A stretch of DNA of 64,000 bases, taken from Peromyscus leucopus (taxonomy: Eukaryota; Chordata; Mammalia; Rodentia; Cricetidae). How positions within the stretch are numbered: the first letter of the stretch is position 1; every line of letters starts with the position of its first letter. Under the pieces are notes generated by a model that did no database searches, was not told the origin of the DNA, and saw nothing but the letters and a program-made list of their open reading frames with translations. Of this stretch, positions 23,448 to 36,515 are shown piece by piece. A program made the translations under genes and the position numbers. The stretch lies in the NCBI RefSeq assembly GCF_004664715.2, contig NC_051063.1, positions 69,674,518 to 69,738,517 on the forward strand, in the 5' to 3' direction.

Positions 23448-23669
23448 GCTGGCAGCAGTGAAGGAAGGAGATCGGGGCCTTGTTGCTAACAACATAGCAC
23501 TTGGAAGTCAATATCTTGGAAGTAAAGAGTGGGAGAGTTACATCTGCTCTGTAAAAGGGGAAAAAACCTGAATTATACCCTTTGAATAGTATGCAAATTC
23601 TATCTGAATTTAAAAAAAAACTTGCAATTTGAAGATTTAATGAAAATGACAATTATAGCAATGATAAAG

Positions 23670-23704
23670 TGCACCACCACCACCACCACCCCGCCGCCGC
23701 CGCA
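23670..23704. repeat. (CAC)n(CCG)n triplet repeat
   Basis: About eight CAC/ACC units switch to a short GCC/CCG run. It is intronic. Confidence 0.85.
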
Positions 23705-24164
23705 CCTCTGTGGATCTTGGACACAGTACTTAAATGCTCCAGGCCTCCCATTTTCATATCTACAAAATGACACCGCAGTCACTCACCTCCCCAGTTCATC
23801 CTGACACCTGAGGATACCTGCTATACTTAGCAAGTAGGGAGCATGAGCAAACAGCAGCTCTTACAGAGGACAGAATCGATGCAATGGAAAGTCTCCTCAA
23901 TGAAAGGTACATTAGGACCAGTACTTCCCAGCTGCACCATCCGGTGTGGTGGTCACTGGACATGAAGCTGAACTGGTGCATCCAAAGAACAGAGTTATAT
24001 CTGGATTTAATTTGTTTATTCTTTGAGAAGTTCATATGTGTATGCTATAAGATATGACCATATATGCCCTATCCCCATTCCTTCCTCTCTCAATATTACC
24101 CCCAGCCAGCTTTCCTTCCAAACTTCGTATCTTCCTTCCTTTTGTGATATAAATGGTCCCTGTG

Positions 24165-24490
24165 GTTTCAGATGTTTGAATACAAAATCCCCAGCTAGTG
24201 GAACTGTTTGGGAAGGATTAGGCAGTGTGGCCTTGTTGAAGTAGGTGTGGCCCTGGGGGTGAGGTGGGCAATGAGGTTTTAAAAGCCCACACCACACCCC
24301 AGCCTCTTTCTCCACCCGCCTGCCAATCAGGATGTAAGCTCTCAGCCACTCTAGGCCTGCCACCATGCTTCCTGCCATGAATGATAGTCACAGACTAACC
24401 CTCTGAAACTGTAAGTAAGCCCCCAATTAAGAGCTTTATAAGAGTTGCCTTGCTAATGGTATCTCTTCACAGCAATAGAACAATGACAGG
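24165..24490 (+). repeat. Rodent ~330-bp repeat (related 3' end)
   Basis: The phrase agtggaactgtttgggaagg, then ggcctgccaccatgcttcct and the terminal atctcttcacagcaatagaa, identify a widespread rodent repeat that shares its terminus with the other copies here. Confidence 0.7.
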
Positions 24491-26403
24491 GGACAGAGTC
24501 CAGTTAGCACTGGCCATATGTGCATGGGTGTGGGGCATCATGGGAGCACAGGAAAGCCGCCAGTGACTACCCCCTCAAAGAATGCCTGACTATCTCCAGC
24601 AGCTAACAGTTTTCAACAGATGCTCAGAAAGGGGTGGGGCCTGGGGAGCATCTCTCCCATCTCTAGGAGAACTCTTGCTGGCCCTTAATGCTACAATACC
24701 ACCCTTCCAGGTAAGATGTACCCACTCGTGCAATAGTGGCAATACTGTTATAGAGGAAATAACTGCTTTCTGATTGGGCTTGAGGCCTGCTCAACAGGAG
24801 GGAATGTCATGCCTGGTACTGTAATTTTGCTCAAAAGTCCATGGCTGGGAGGTAACAGCCCCTAAGGCAGAACATTCTATTGTGATTTTGCTAAATGGTC
24901 ATCTTGTCAAACTGCCTTCTAAATGTGTCTGTTTACAACCACAGAACTGGATTTAATTATAATAAATGAATTGCAAGTTCAAATGTTTAAAGGTGGTATT
25001 TAATCTAGTTATTGCAAACAACTGTTAAGAAGAATAAATTACATTATACAATGAAAACTAAAGATCCAAGGTCTCTGACAGAGTAAGAATTTAGCATTTA
25101 AATTGTGCTATAAGTTACAACACAATGAACTTCTCAGACTCTGCGTGGATAAAAGAATATAAAGCATGGCATTAGTGAGTTTTAGATAGAATTCACACTG
25201 CAATGACATTTTGGATAAAATATGTGACTGAATTACATTGCTTCAAACTACATTTGCTGAGGACTAGGGAATTTAAAATGATACCCAAGGCTCACGGTCT
25301 GCTTCTGCAGAAAGCACAGGCTAAGTATGTAAGGAAGCAGATGAAGAAGGGTTCATGTAATTCTTCACTTTAATGAATAAAGGCTCCTGTGATTCAAGGT
25401 CACAGCTCTCTTGACCACTCACCCCATCACAGGAGAGCCCAGGACTTCTTAGTACCTATCAGCACCCACTGGAGAATTTGCTACAGGGAGCATAACTGTC
25501 TTTTTTTTTTTGTCTGCCATATATAGAGACCAAGGACGGCAGCTCAATCCAGAACCCAGGCAAGGGGAAGGCATTGCTATGGACCCACATTTCATACAAA
25601 TTGTCATGGAAATGACACTACCCACTTCTATGCTGTCCCCTATCCATGTTCTGCAATGATCACAGACTTCAATCATTAACATCTGCTCATCTGCAGCTGT
25701 GAGGGCCAAAGCCAGGATGATTAATGCTCTGGTAATGGGCACAGAGTAAAAAATATTAATCTTTATAAAAGGTATTCAACAGGCATCATCGGCTTATAAA
25801 TGTCCAAGCAGAATATCCGTCTATAACCCCATTACAGTTCTACATTAAAATAAGACACAAAAATGAGAATGAATTTGTCCATTTAAAGCATTCATTTTTA
25901 TGAACACTGAGTAATGTGCTTCTTAATTTTTAGTTCGGTCACATTAAACAAATGATCCATAAAGTGCATTTAATAACCTTGTGTGTGTTGCATAGTACCA
26001 AAAGCCAGAATAACACTTTTAATGAGAATTAAACAGTAAGAGCCATATTAATGGGAAATGCTTGCTATTCATCTTTTATAGACAATCATCTTGTTTTCCT
26101 ACCATTTAGGAACCCTGTGCCCATGTTTCAATATGCTCAAGTGATTTTCTCCATCTACAGAAGAAGTCTTTAAGCAGTTGTAGCTCCAAGACTGTATCAG
26201 TGCTAGAGGGAGTCATAGAAGCTATCTACTGATCTCCAGACTTCACAGATGTGGGGATCGGGAACCTGGTGACAGACACAGTCAGCAACCGTACTGCTAA
26301 GCAAGAGCTGAGCCAGCATTAGCCACAGCACTCCCAAGCCAGAGAGTTTAGTGATAAAAGACCCATGCCTGTGTACATACATGTGGGCATATTTAATGTC
26401 AAG

Positions 26404-27948
26404 TGTTGTGGGCCGCAGGAATATATCATAAGAACTCAGCTGGTTATGGCAAAGTCACTACCTGGAGAGATCATGGAATTCCTCCAGAGGAAGCCAAATC
26501 CCAAGGAGTTTTTGGTGTTACTTGGCTTGTTATATATCAGCTGTATTCTGTTATGAAAATCATGTGTGCCTTCATAGCTTTCCCAATTGACTTTTCCCTA
26601 AGAAGGACTAACAGTGTAGACAGAGCACTCTCTGGACATACACATTCCAGGTAATTTGGAGAACAGCCTCAGGGAAAGGCTTTCTCTGGAATCAGATATC
26701 TCCCTTGGCCACTTTCAAGGACTACAGGATACACCACCCAGGTGGACGCCCAACTGCCAAAGACTAACAATGATAACAGCCCACCTGAAAGTCTCCTGAC
26801 TTACAGTAAATTCACAAGAGGATGCCGCCTAGGCCAGGTGGACACTAAGTAATAGTTTTACACAATTTAGCTTAGGCCCTTCTTTCTTACAGCCTCACTA
26901 ACTTTATAGACCTCTAACTACTTACCTAACCACTTCTAGGAATATTTAGATAACCTTCTGTGCTAACAGCTATGCTCAGCCAGAACTCCCAGTTCAAGCC
27001 TCCCTGTATCACCAGAGGCATCTAGCTGTACACAGGTTGCCTAGAGACTGAGCACACTTTCCCCCACCCTGCAGAAAAACGGCAGACAGCTTGGACAGAT
27101 AGGAGCCACAGGAAAAAAGAAGACAGTTTTATTTTCTCCCATTGACCTAGCAACTTATAGATTTTTAACATCCTTTACCAAACACATTTAAGGTTATAGT
27201 TGTGCACATAAGATCCCTCTTCTTAGATGTTACCCATATTTAGCCTTTAGTTAATTCATTAGTCACTTCCCTTTGGGTCACAAATGGTAATTAACAACTA
27301 GTGCCCTTCTTTGTAATTCTTATCAACCCTCCATTTGATCCTGATAGTGGACAATCACTGCCTGAGGAAGTTCAGGCTGAGTGTCCTGGGTGGAGGGGAG
27401 GATTGTGATTTTGGGGAGATATATAACTGTAAAGCAGAGGACAGGACGAGGAAGAGAGAAGAGAATGGAAGAACGAGATGGGTAAGAACTTGAGAGGAAC
27501 GAGCTGAGATGGGGAAGAACTAGATTGAAGAGCTAAAAGAGAGGACTAGAGGAACGAGATGGAAGATGAGGAAGAGCCAGATGGGGAAGAACAAGATGAG
27601 AAAGAGCCAGATGAGAGAGAAGGAGATGGGAGAGAAGCTGATGGGAGAAAGAACTAGATAGATGAGAACCTAGAAGGGACAAAACTAGATGAAGGAATTA
27701 AGATAGAACATAGAGGGGACAATAGATAAATATAGAAAGAAATCAGGCAAGAAAGGAGCTAGACATGAGAACAGAACTGAAGCTGTGTATAAAGGATGTT
27801 ATGCCAGAGGAATTAAAGCGAATGGATCAAAGAACTCTGAGTGCGTAGACTGATTTACCGACCCTAAAGATTCTCTGCTGGTTGATAGAGCCTTCCGCGG
27901 ACCCTGGGAGGGGACTATTGAGGGGCTGGACCCCCATAGTCCTCGATA
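26404..27948 (+). mobile_element. LTR-like ERV-derived block (~1.5 kb)
   Basis: The block begins TGTTGTGGGCCGCAGGA and is flanked by a perfect 6-bp direct repeat, gtcaag (26398-26403 and 27949-27954), the size expected for ERVK-type integration. It contains a TATA-like agatatataac at about 27416, then a long GA-rich minisatellite tract with recurring gatgggga/gaactaga units, then a hairpin near the 3' end. The block does not end in the usual CA, and no gag/pol ORF is visible. A solo, decayed LTR is the best reading, reminiscent of RMER17-type LTRs, but the name is tentative. Confidence 0.5.
27430..27730. repeat. GA-rich minisatellite inside the LTR-like block
   Basis: Irregular repeats of gagatgggga-agaac-taga and gagccagatgaga occur about every 15-25 bp. 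The strand is almost purely purine with scattered C and T. Confidence 0.6.
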
Positions 27949-28429
27949 GTCAAGTACTAAGGCATCTCCCCAAGCATCATTTTTAAGTAAGAAATTATGA
28001 ATCTAGGCAGGGCCAGGAGAAGAAACCACCAGCAAATCACCCTTGCCACATCAGTGTTCCTTTGGGAATGCTAAGCTTGTTCATCTGTGAGACTGAATCT
28101 ACACATATACCTAGCCCAGCATTTTCACTCCAGACAGCTGGGTAGCACCTCGTAAAGTATTCCGGTCAGAACAGTGTCCCTTGCCTGTGTACTAAAAGGA
28201 TCAGAAATGTGGCAATCTGTGATGCAGCCTTGGGGTACCTAGTGTCGTGGAATTTTAATTGAGAGGATGACAGAGCAAGTAAGAGGCTTTGAGAACTGGA
28301 AAGACAAGCAGAAAAGCATGGACTGTCAGACAAGAGGGAGCAAAACTCAGCGAAGAACAGTGATTGCTACCCAAACCCATGACCAGGATCCTATCCCCAA
28401 GGCTCACAAGGTTGAAAGAGAGATGTGAC

Positions 28430-28530
28430 CTTCACAAGTAGTCCTCTAGACCCCCGCCCCCATGCACACTGTGGCGTGCATATGCATGCACACACAGAAC
28501 AATACATAAAGGTAAAAAAATACACTTCAA
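28430..28530 (+). repeat. B3-type SINE tail
   Basis: gtagtcctctagacccccgc is followed by a GTGC/CATGCA run and an A-rich end. Only the 3' part of the SINE is preserved. Confidence 0.45.
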
Positions 28531-30749
28531 AAACTTGTCAAATGTATGTCTCCTATGTATGAGCATGAGACCTTGCTGAGAAGAAGTCATGTATGAGCAC
28601 TGGGCAAGAGACCCTCTTGACCTTTGAGACTGGCGAGGTATAACAGGAAAGGTGACGTTCTAGTAGAATTGTTGTAAGCTATGATGTATCCTCAGGGAAA
28701 GTGAAAGAAAAGCCAATGGAAAGGTTATAAATGAGCCCCATGTCAATACATGAAAAAAACATAGACTGAAATAAAATGACAAGAAAGACAGTCTGCTGTC
28801 TAAGTCAAGAGAAGCAGGTCAAAGAGGTGGGTGGCTTGCTGGCTTGACAAGGGATTCTATAATTCTGCTTGGCTATGGGGAAAATCTCAACACACAGAAG
28901 AAAACAGACACAAAATCCATGATTTGGCAGGGGATAGTCAGGCGGTGGTGGAGGCATGATGCTAACTGATCTTGTAGGTGGCCACAGACACAGCACTTGG
29001 TCAGGGTGGTTCTGAACACATGCCACTCTTGCTGTGGCAGGGCAGAGTCATGACACAAAGTCCTGACAGGTGCTGATTTGGGCTTTCCACGATCCAGGAT
29101 GTTATTTTATACAGTAATAGCTGAACTCTAAGGACCTAGAAAGAATCAAGAGCTGTAGGGCTGAGGAATTAGCTTTTTAGGTACCTGGTGACAGCATGAT
29201 TAGGTATCAGACAAATGAGGACAGCCACTTCTTAGACTCCCCTTCCTACATCAGCATTAAACAGCAGAGGCAGGAGCCTGCCCAGAGGTGGGCTCAAAGT
29301 AGAGTCAACAGAAGCTAATATTTAGATGAATAACGTCATAAGGAGCTGCTGGTCCTAGCAGTGATCACAAACTACAACCCCCTACTGCCACCTCCCAGAA
29401 AGAAAAGAGAGAAACTATTAAAACCCCATGAACATGAGAACCACACTATATGATTTATTTACGCTTAATTTACAGATGTGCTCATTTATCCATTTATTTG
29501 TATTTTTTTTCTTGCTCCACATAGTGTTGAAGTAAAATCAGCTTTCAGAGAGAATTACTCATGCAGTGGGCGTGAAACAGTTTAAGGAGTATGGATGATG
29601 GATCTGAATCAAGCCGGAGCCATAATCAGCACCACGGTGGTGGACAGCTCCCTGCCTGGGCCTTTGCTTACAAACAGGGTTTCTTATTTAACACTGATGC
29701 CCTCATCTGTAAATTGAGTTAATTAGTCTTTTCTGAGTCTACATTTTTATGTTGATGACTCTGAAGGCTCTCAGAGGACTCAAACTGGCTAACCAAAAGT
29801 CCTGAGCACTTTGTTGGTGATCAATAAAAGACGGTCATTTTCAAATGGGTATAATTAAGAAACTTCCGTATTCAATAAGCTATTTGTAAAGGTGTATACT
29901 GCTGTAACAAGTGGCCCCTGGACAAACACACATAATGAAAGATAGAGGAGAGTCCCACAGAATGAAGGATGAAAAAGGTACTGGATAACAGATCAAGACT
30001 GAAAGCTTCCTTGAGGCATGGGGGTAGAAAAACGACATGGAGGAGAAAGTGATGTTTATATTCCAGCATTATTTAAAAGAGTTAGTCTTCAGGGTTCACA
30101 GCTGGCAACATTCATTAGAAGTCATCAGCACAGCTATCTAATTAAAGTGTTCCAGAATGCCGTACGAGTGGGACATTAAATGACTGTGGCAAACAAAATT
30201 AGCCCCAACCCCAATTTTTCCTCTGTGTACAACATCTATCAAGTTAACAAAACTACTTGATAATAGCTCAGGGTTTTTTTCGCAGTAGAAAAACTCAAGA
30301 AATATTATTTTGATTTGTTGAGGGATCAAAGCATTAAAACAATATATTTCATTACAGTTATACATTAAACAGCTTCTTCTCATGTGTATGACCCATAGAA
30401 ACAGAAATTGATGAGCAGGGCAATTTTTATAGATAGATGCTTCCTACTTAGAGGGTCTGGCTACTATGAAGAAACTGTGACTTCAATATTTCCTAATACC
30501 AAAATCCTGATAGGAATGTGGGCATCGCCCAAGGCCTTAGAAGGGCTGCTGTAACTAATGTTCCCACCATTAGCAAAAGAGCTTTACTCCGTTTGAACAC
30601 TGGGAGAATTATTCACCTTGAAAAGAAGAATGAAACACATCAATTACACTCCTTCGCCCTGAATTTTAAAGAGGCTTCCTATTATTCAAAACTGAGGATA
30701 AATGAGTTTCCATAGGGCAGGTGAGCCCTGCTAGAAAGGGGTCTGCCCT

Positions 30750-31233
30750 TAGCTTGATTTCTGTGGCTGTGATAAAAGACTCTGACAAAAAGCAACTTGG
30801 AGAGGAAAGGGTTTATCTACCTTATACTTTCAGGCCACGGACAATTATTGGGGGCTATCAGAGCAGGAACTCAAAACAGGAACCTGAAGAGAGGATGGCT
30901 TGCTATTCCACCTAACATTCCCTCTGACCCAGGAATTCATTCACAGTCAAGGTCCAGCAGGAACCACAGAGAAGGCTGCTTGTGAGCTGGCTCTTACCCA
31001 GGCTTGTTCCTCCACTCACGCTTACCTAGCTTTCTTCTGTAGCTCAAGACCACTTGAGGAGAGATGGTGCTGCCCACAGTGAACTGAACACTCCTGAATC
31101 AATTAATAAACAAGATAATCCTCCATAAACAGGGCCTCAGGCCAGTCTGATGTAGGCATCTCCTGACTCAGGGCTTTCCTCTCAGTTGACTTTAGGTTAT
31201 CTCAAGTTAACAATTGTAGCCAGCTAAGGACAG
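30750..31233 (-). repeat. Rodent ~400-bp family repeat, inverted
   Basis: It starts ctgtggctgtgataaaagac followed by gcaacttggagaggaaaggg, and ends gttgactttaggttatctca. This is the reverse of the copies at 56753 and 62268. Confidence 0.7.
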
Positions 31234-31483
31234 GGGGCTAAAAGGAAAGAGGAAGTGTAAGATGGCCAGGGTTTGAGAGAATGGCTACCTTCCTACTCCT
31301 GCTCACAGCAGAAGTCCAGCCACCAGGAAAGCAATAGACAAAGCCTGCCAAGGAATAACAGGTCGATAAAAAGATCATCCACCAGGGTATTAAAACACTA
31401 CCAAGAACCAAGACTTGCTACTAGTCTACACAGATACCTTCAAATGTCACACATCCAATCTCAGAGTCCCCTCTAACATTAAC

Positions 31484-31486
<3 letters not shown>

Positions 31487-31532
<46 letters not shown>
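31487..31532. repeat. (AC)n microsatellite
   Basis: About 23 uninterrupted AC units. Confidence 0.97.
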
Positions 31533-31536
<4 letters not shown>

Positions 31537-32037
31537 AGGCAGGAGGCAAGCTGTAAAATGAAACCTGTCAATCGCCTAGGCCATTGTAAGTGTGGGAAAA
31601 TGAAGAGACTAGGTCTGGAAAAACAAGGAAACTGTTCCATGTTCATCAGAACAAGCTGCCCCATGGTCTACGATCCAGGAGAGCAGGCATCTGTGGACAA
31701 GGAGAAAGTTCCAAAGGGAACCTCCCATCCCTTAAAGGCTCCCTGTAAGTACAGGGAGTGCTCATGACTAGCCTACATGGAGATGCTAGTCAGGGAAACT
31801 CACTTTATCCCAATTCTATACCATCAATATAAAAGAATTTTGAGGGCCTAGATTTTACACTATATAACTAACATAAGAAAAACTATATACAAAAGTACAA
31901 TAATTATATACAATATATACAAGTAATAAATACCTAATCAATGTCTAGTCCATTTGTATTTGACAAATTCAGAGAAAATAATTCCATTATCTATCCTATT
32001 TTGGTAAGTCCAAAATGTACCTAATTCACTTTCTATC

Positions 32038-32121
32038 CTAACTAGTCTTCAACTATAACTAACTAATCTTCAACTATAACTAACTAATCTTCAACTGTAA
32101 CTAACTAATCTTCAACTCCCT
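32038..32121. repeat. 21-bp tandem repeat, four units
   Basis: Units of ctaactaatcttcaactata start at 32038, 32059, 32080 and 32101, with one or two changes in the first and third and a diverged end in the fourth. Confidence 0.95.
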
Positions 32122-34502
32122 CAGAGACTCAAGAAGGAAATAATATTACCTAACAAAAATAAAAACAGGAAGTGCATGCAAGCAACTTCCAAAAAATTTG
32201 TGAGTTGACAGAAACAGCCAGCTGCTTGGACAGTCACCTGAGGTTTCTCCACAGTGTTGGGGCATCATCTTCAGCCTATAGGCTTAGTGTATCTGACGGA
32301 CTCATTTGTGAAGTAGGATGTACACAAGGTCAACAGTTCAACCTCACATTGGGTGAGAGCAGTCCAAGTACCAGACACACCTGAATTCCACTAGTGTCCT
32401 GTCATGATTCAGGATTTTAAATTCTGGAAATTGTTGACAGTTTTTGAATTCAGCTGTCCATTCTTCTTGGCTGTGTATATATGTTCTGATGTCTAATTTA
32501 ATTACACCAGAACTTCTCATTTCTATAATAGGATTTAAGCTTTAACTTTCCCAGCATTCGTTAGATATGTGGGCAACAACATAATCACATGGGAACAAAG
32601 CCATGAACGCACAAATTATGAGATGTCGACCTTCCTTCTCTTTGTATCTTGCTTTGAAAATCTGCTCGCTCCACACCACGGGTGATATCCACGAGTCATC
32701 ATTCTATGCAGCACATAATCCGTTTAGCCAGCTTTCAAGTAGGCAAGTCACATCAGAGACCAGGCTCGGAAGCCATTACCACCCATTCATTGGCTCTCAT
32801 GCACAGCATGCTAATGAGTCCAAGGCCCTTCACCTCAGCATAGGAGCAAACACAGGACATCCAAGGCAGATGGACTGGGGATGGAAGGAGGATGCCAGCC
32901 TAGGGACTAGACCAAGGATGGATCCTCAGTCAGGAACAAGGTCATCCACTGAGTAACTGCTACCAGTACAAACATTGCAGAGACTTGGATTTGCTTCAGA
33001 GTCTGACCATGAGTTCACTATTGTTGGGCAATGGGGGCATAAGTATATATTCCAGCCTTCTCTCCACTCTTCCATATTCTGGCAATTTCCCTCTTTTTTT
33101 TCCAATATAAAAGTATATTGAATCCAGAGGCAGATCCATCCTCTCACATATGGCTTGACACCATGCACTCCTTGAACTAGAATAAAATACAAGAGAAGGC
33201 TGGCCTCTGAGCAGAGGGCAGTTGACACTGTCCTCCAATGAGGCAGTTTCTTAGAGACTGGGGCACAGCATAACTTTTTGTGCCAAATGACTCCTGTCCT
33301 GTTGCAGCCCAATAAGCCCCCACTGGGTACATCTTCTCTTTCCCTGTCTGCAAATGGGAAAAGTGATGAGAGAAAGCAGAAACAGCCAGTGTGCCACCAG
33401 CCTGAGCCCACAGGAACCCGAGTCCAATGTAATAAGAGTGCGCGACTCGCTGAGGTGAAGCAGGATTCTTGCAGCTGTGTGCTGTCTGGTTCTCACCTAC
33501 ATGCATGCTGACCATAGGACTGGGCCAGACTTCAACTCCTGGGAACACAGCCCCATTGACTATCTGTGCAAACATGTCCCTTGCTCCCAAACACTCCAGA
33601 CAATAAAAAGACAGTACTCAGACATTTCCCACAAGATAACTTAGCTTAAGCCGGCACCAAGTACAATTCCCGACTGGCAGGAGGTGAAATCTGCACCCCC
33701 TTGAGAGTGTGAATCTATAAATATGGCCACCATTGTGAGTGTGGAACACATCTTCAAGACTGTTTGCACCTATGTTTTCCCAGGAACAATCTTAATTAGG
33801 GCCTAAACTGAATAATTTTCTTGTTCTCAGTGAAGTGGAGACCTGGGGACAATGTCTTTCATGGTGTGAGGCAACAGAGGCTGAAACGTAGCCTCTGCCC
33901 TGGAGCTCCCAGTGACCTCAAGGATTCCATCACTGGTCACTAGGAGTACCCCAAACACAGCAGTCCACAGGAGTGTAGCACGTTCCATAGCTCAGATAGC
34001 AAAGCCAATTACTACCAAAGAGTAAGGACCCAGGAAAGACAAGAAAGCACGAACCACAGCTACCATATCTCATCCCAAAATGGCTTGACTTTAAATATTC
34101 ATACAAATGTGGCATCGACTATTTTATAAAAGTAATGGCATCTTTGTGAGAACAGAGCAACCAGAGGATTTCAGCTGTTTGTCTTTCCTGACAAGGAGAG
34201 AAGACAGCAGTTGGCTGCTCGAGAGAAGGCCAGGGCCTGAAAATGAGAAAAATAGTCGCCTTCTAGTCTATCCCAAGCCCGACCCAAAGCCCATGCACAG
34301 GGGAATTTTCATATTGGTCAAAGCATTCTAAAAGGCTCAGAGGCAGCCACTCAGTGTTCAGGACACATTTGGGAAGCTGATTATAACACAGATGACAGAT
34401 GCTGATTGGCTGCAAGATGAGAAGCTCCAGACTGATTTTGTCTTGGCCTGGGATCATTTTGGATTTATATAGACTGGGTACAACTTGCTATGGGCATCAA
34501 CA

Positions 34503-34835
34503 TGCCAGTCAGTGGAGAGATGGCTCATTCAGTAAAGTGCTTGCTTTGCCAGCAATGAGGACCCAGCACCCACATAAAAAACTGGGCATGCTCATGTATA
34601 CCTGTCAATCCCGGAACTGGGAAGACTGAGACAGGATGCTACTTAGGGTGAGGGTGGGGTGGTCAATGAACAATATAATGTAAGAAACAAGTTCCAAGTT
34701 CAGTGAGAGATGACTGTCTCAAAAACCAAGGTAGAGAGTGACAGAGGAAGGTATCTGATGTTGACCTCTGGCCTTTACACTCATATCATATATACAGATT
34801 CATGTGTACATACACATACACACAGAGTCATAGTT
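34503..34835 (+). repeat. RSINE1/B4 SINE
   Basis: Head gagagatggctcattcagta, linker acccagcacccacataaaaa, B1-like body (gtcaatcccggaactgggaa), and 3' end gatgttgacctctggccttt. It is essentially full length. Confidence 0.85.
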
Positions 34836-35435
34836 AGGAAATGATACTTAAAAAGATGGAGTATTTGAAAGGAAATTATTAACTCATTTATGAATTCAAG
34901 TCATTCATTTACATGCTGTTTGGTTCAAAAAGGATTCAAGATAGTGTATAAAACACAAGAGTGGAAATAAATAGTGCAGCTAAATGGGAAGGCTGAGATA
35001 GGCATGAGGCATGAGCAGCGGGGTCTCCTTCAAGCTTACTTGTAGCTGAAGAAAGAGGATAACCCTCAGGGGGATGGAGGATTTCCCTTGAAACAGATTC
35101 CCCAGGAGAAGTTCTGCTTTAAATGTTTGTCACTGAAGAGTGCACGTTTAGCTACTTATTCAGCTTGAGCCACATTGGCATGCATAAGTTTTGCAATAAA
35201 AATCTCAAAAGACAAGTAAATAAGGTCTTCCTCATGCCAAAACTCAGGGAAGGTCCAGGGCAGTTCATTGGTAATTTTCAGAGTGCCTGTCATTAATTGA
35301 CCTTTGACATTTACTGACTGTGGAAAACAAGGAGCCATGGGGAGCAAAATGAAGGGACTCACATGGATGAAAACCCAAAGCAAGCAGATGAAGCCAGGCC
35401 GGGGGGAAGGGAGGGTCCTTAGGCAGGGGCTGCTT

Positions 35436-35750
35436 GATGGCTGGTGCTGGGGAGATGCACCCTCAGCAGAAGAGCTTGCTATACAAGCATGGGGACCTGG
35501 TGAAATACCCCCAAACCTGCACTAAAAACCTGTGTATAGTGGCATGCTGTTTTTGTTTTGAATCCCAGCTCTGGAAAAGTATGGAAAAGTGGATCCCTCA
35601 GGCGTGCTAACCAGCCAATCTAAACAAATCAGCAAGTTCTAAGTCAGCAAGAGAACCTGATTGAAAAGACAAAGTGGACAGTATCATAAGAAACAGCACC
35701 TGAGGTTGGTCTTTGGCCTCCACACACATGTGTACATATGAATATATACA

Positions 35751-35798
<48 letters not shown>

Positions 35799-35800
35799 CT
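35436..35800 (+). repeat. RSINE1/B4 SINE ending in CA microsatellite
   Basis: ctggtgctggggagatgcac, then caagcatggggacctggt and ttggcctccacacacatgtg, then (CA)n at 35754-35797. Full length but diverged. Confidence 0.8.
35754..35797. repeat. (CA)n microsatellite
   Basis: About 22 CA units at the 3' end of an RSINE1 copy. Confidence 0.97.
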
Positions 35801-36104
35801 GATGGTTAAGTACCACAAAAGACTCCAACAGAGGCTACTGCAAACATACAAACATTCATAAGCAAATCTGGGTCAAAGTAATTCACCCTTGCCTTGGGTC
35901 CTGGCAACAGCTTTAGGCAGAATTCAATTCAAACCCACTAAGATGGTCCCAGAATTCCTGGGAATGATTGGAAATAGGTTCCCCTGGCCTCTGCACTGTG
36001 GTCCAGCAGGAATTTCTCCTTAACTTTTTAATATACTTCTGGTCAGGGTAACATCTTAGAGGCTTTTTATGGCAAAATCTCTTTTGGTTCTAAAGACTTA
36101 ATAC

Positions 36105-36190
36105 TTTTGGAGGCAGGTTCTTGTTATGTAGCCCAAGCTGGTCTACAGTATACAACAATTCTCCTGCATCAGCTGCCTATGTACTGCAAC
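36105..36190 (-). repeat. Old B1-like fragment, inverted
   Basis: gttcttgttatgtagcccaa gives way to ctggtctacagtatacaaca, a reversed B1 signature. Confidence 0.5.
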
Positions 36191-36384
36191 ATTTTTTATT
36201 TATATCTAATTTAAAAATTCCTGTGAATATTCCTAAGATTATTCTTAAACTATAATTTCAGGATTCATGCATGAAGGACTTTAAATCGTTCCATCTCTCT
36301 GTTTCCTCTGCCAATTTTCAATATGGTTCTTTTGTACGTGTGCATGTTGATTTTTATAACTTTATATAATTTTTGTGTGTTCAT

Positions 36385-36515
36385 TTGTTTTCAAAGTCTC
36401 TCACATAGCCTAGCATGGGCTTAAACTCACATGTAGCTAAGAATAACCTTGAATTCATGACGCTACTTCCTCTACCTGCCAAGTGATAAGCAGTGTGACA
36501 TCACATCTGGCAAAA
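36385..36515 (-). repeat. Old B1-like fragment, inverted
   Basis: ctcacatagcctagcatggg, then aataaccttgaattcatgac and ctacctgccaagtgataagc, are reversed B1/PB1 landmarks. Confidence 0.5.

Noticed and set aside
32926..33411. 161-codon minus-strand ORF
   Set aside because: No family motif, no splice context and several overlapping ORFs in other frames. Composition looks intronic.
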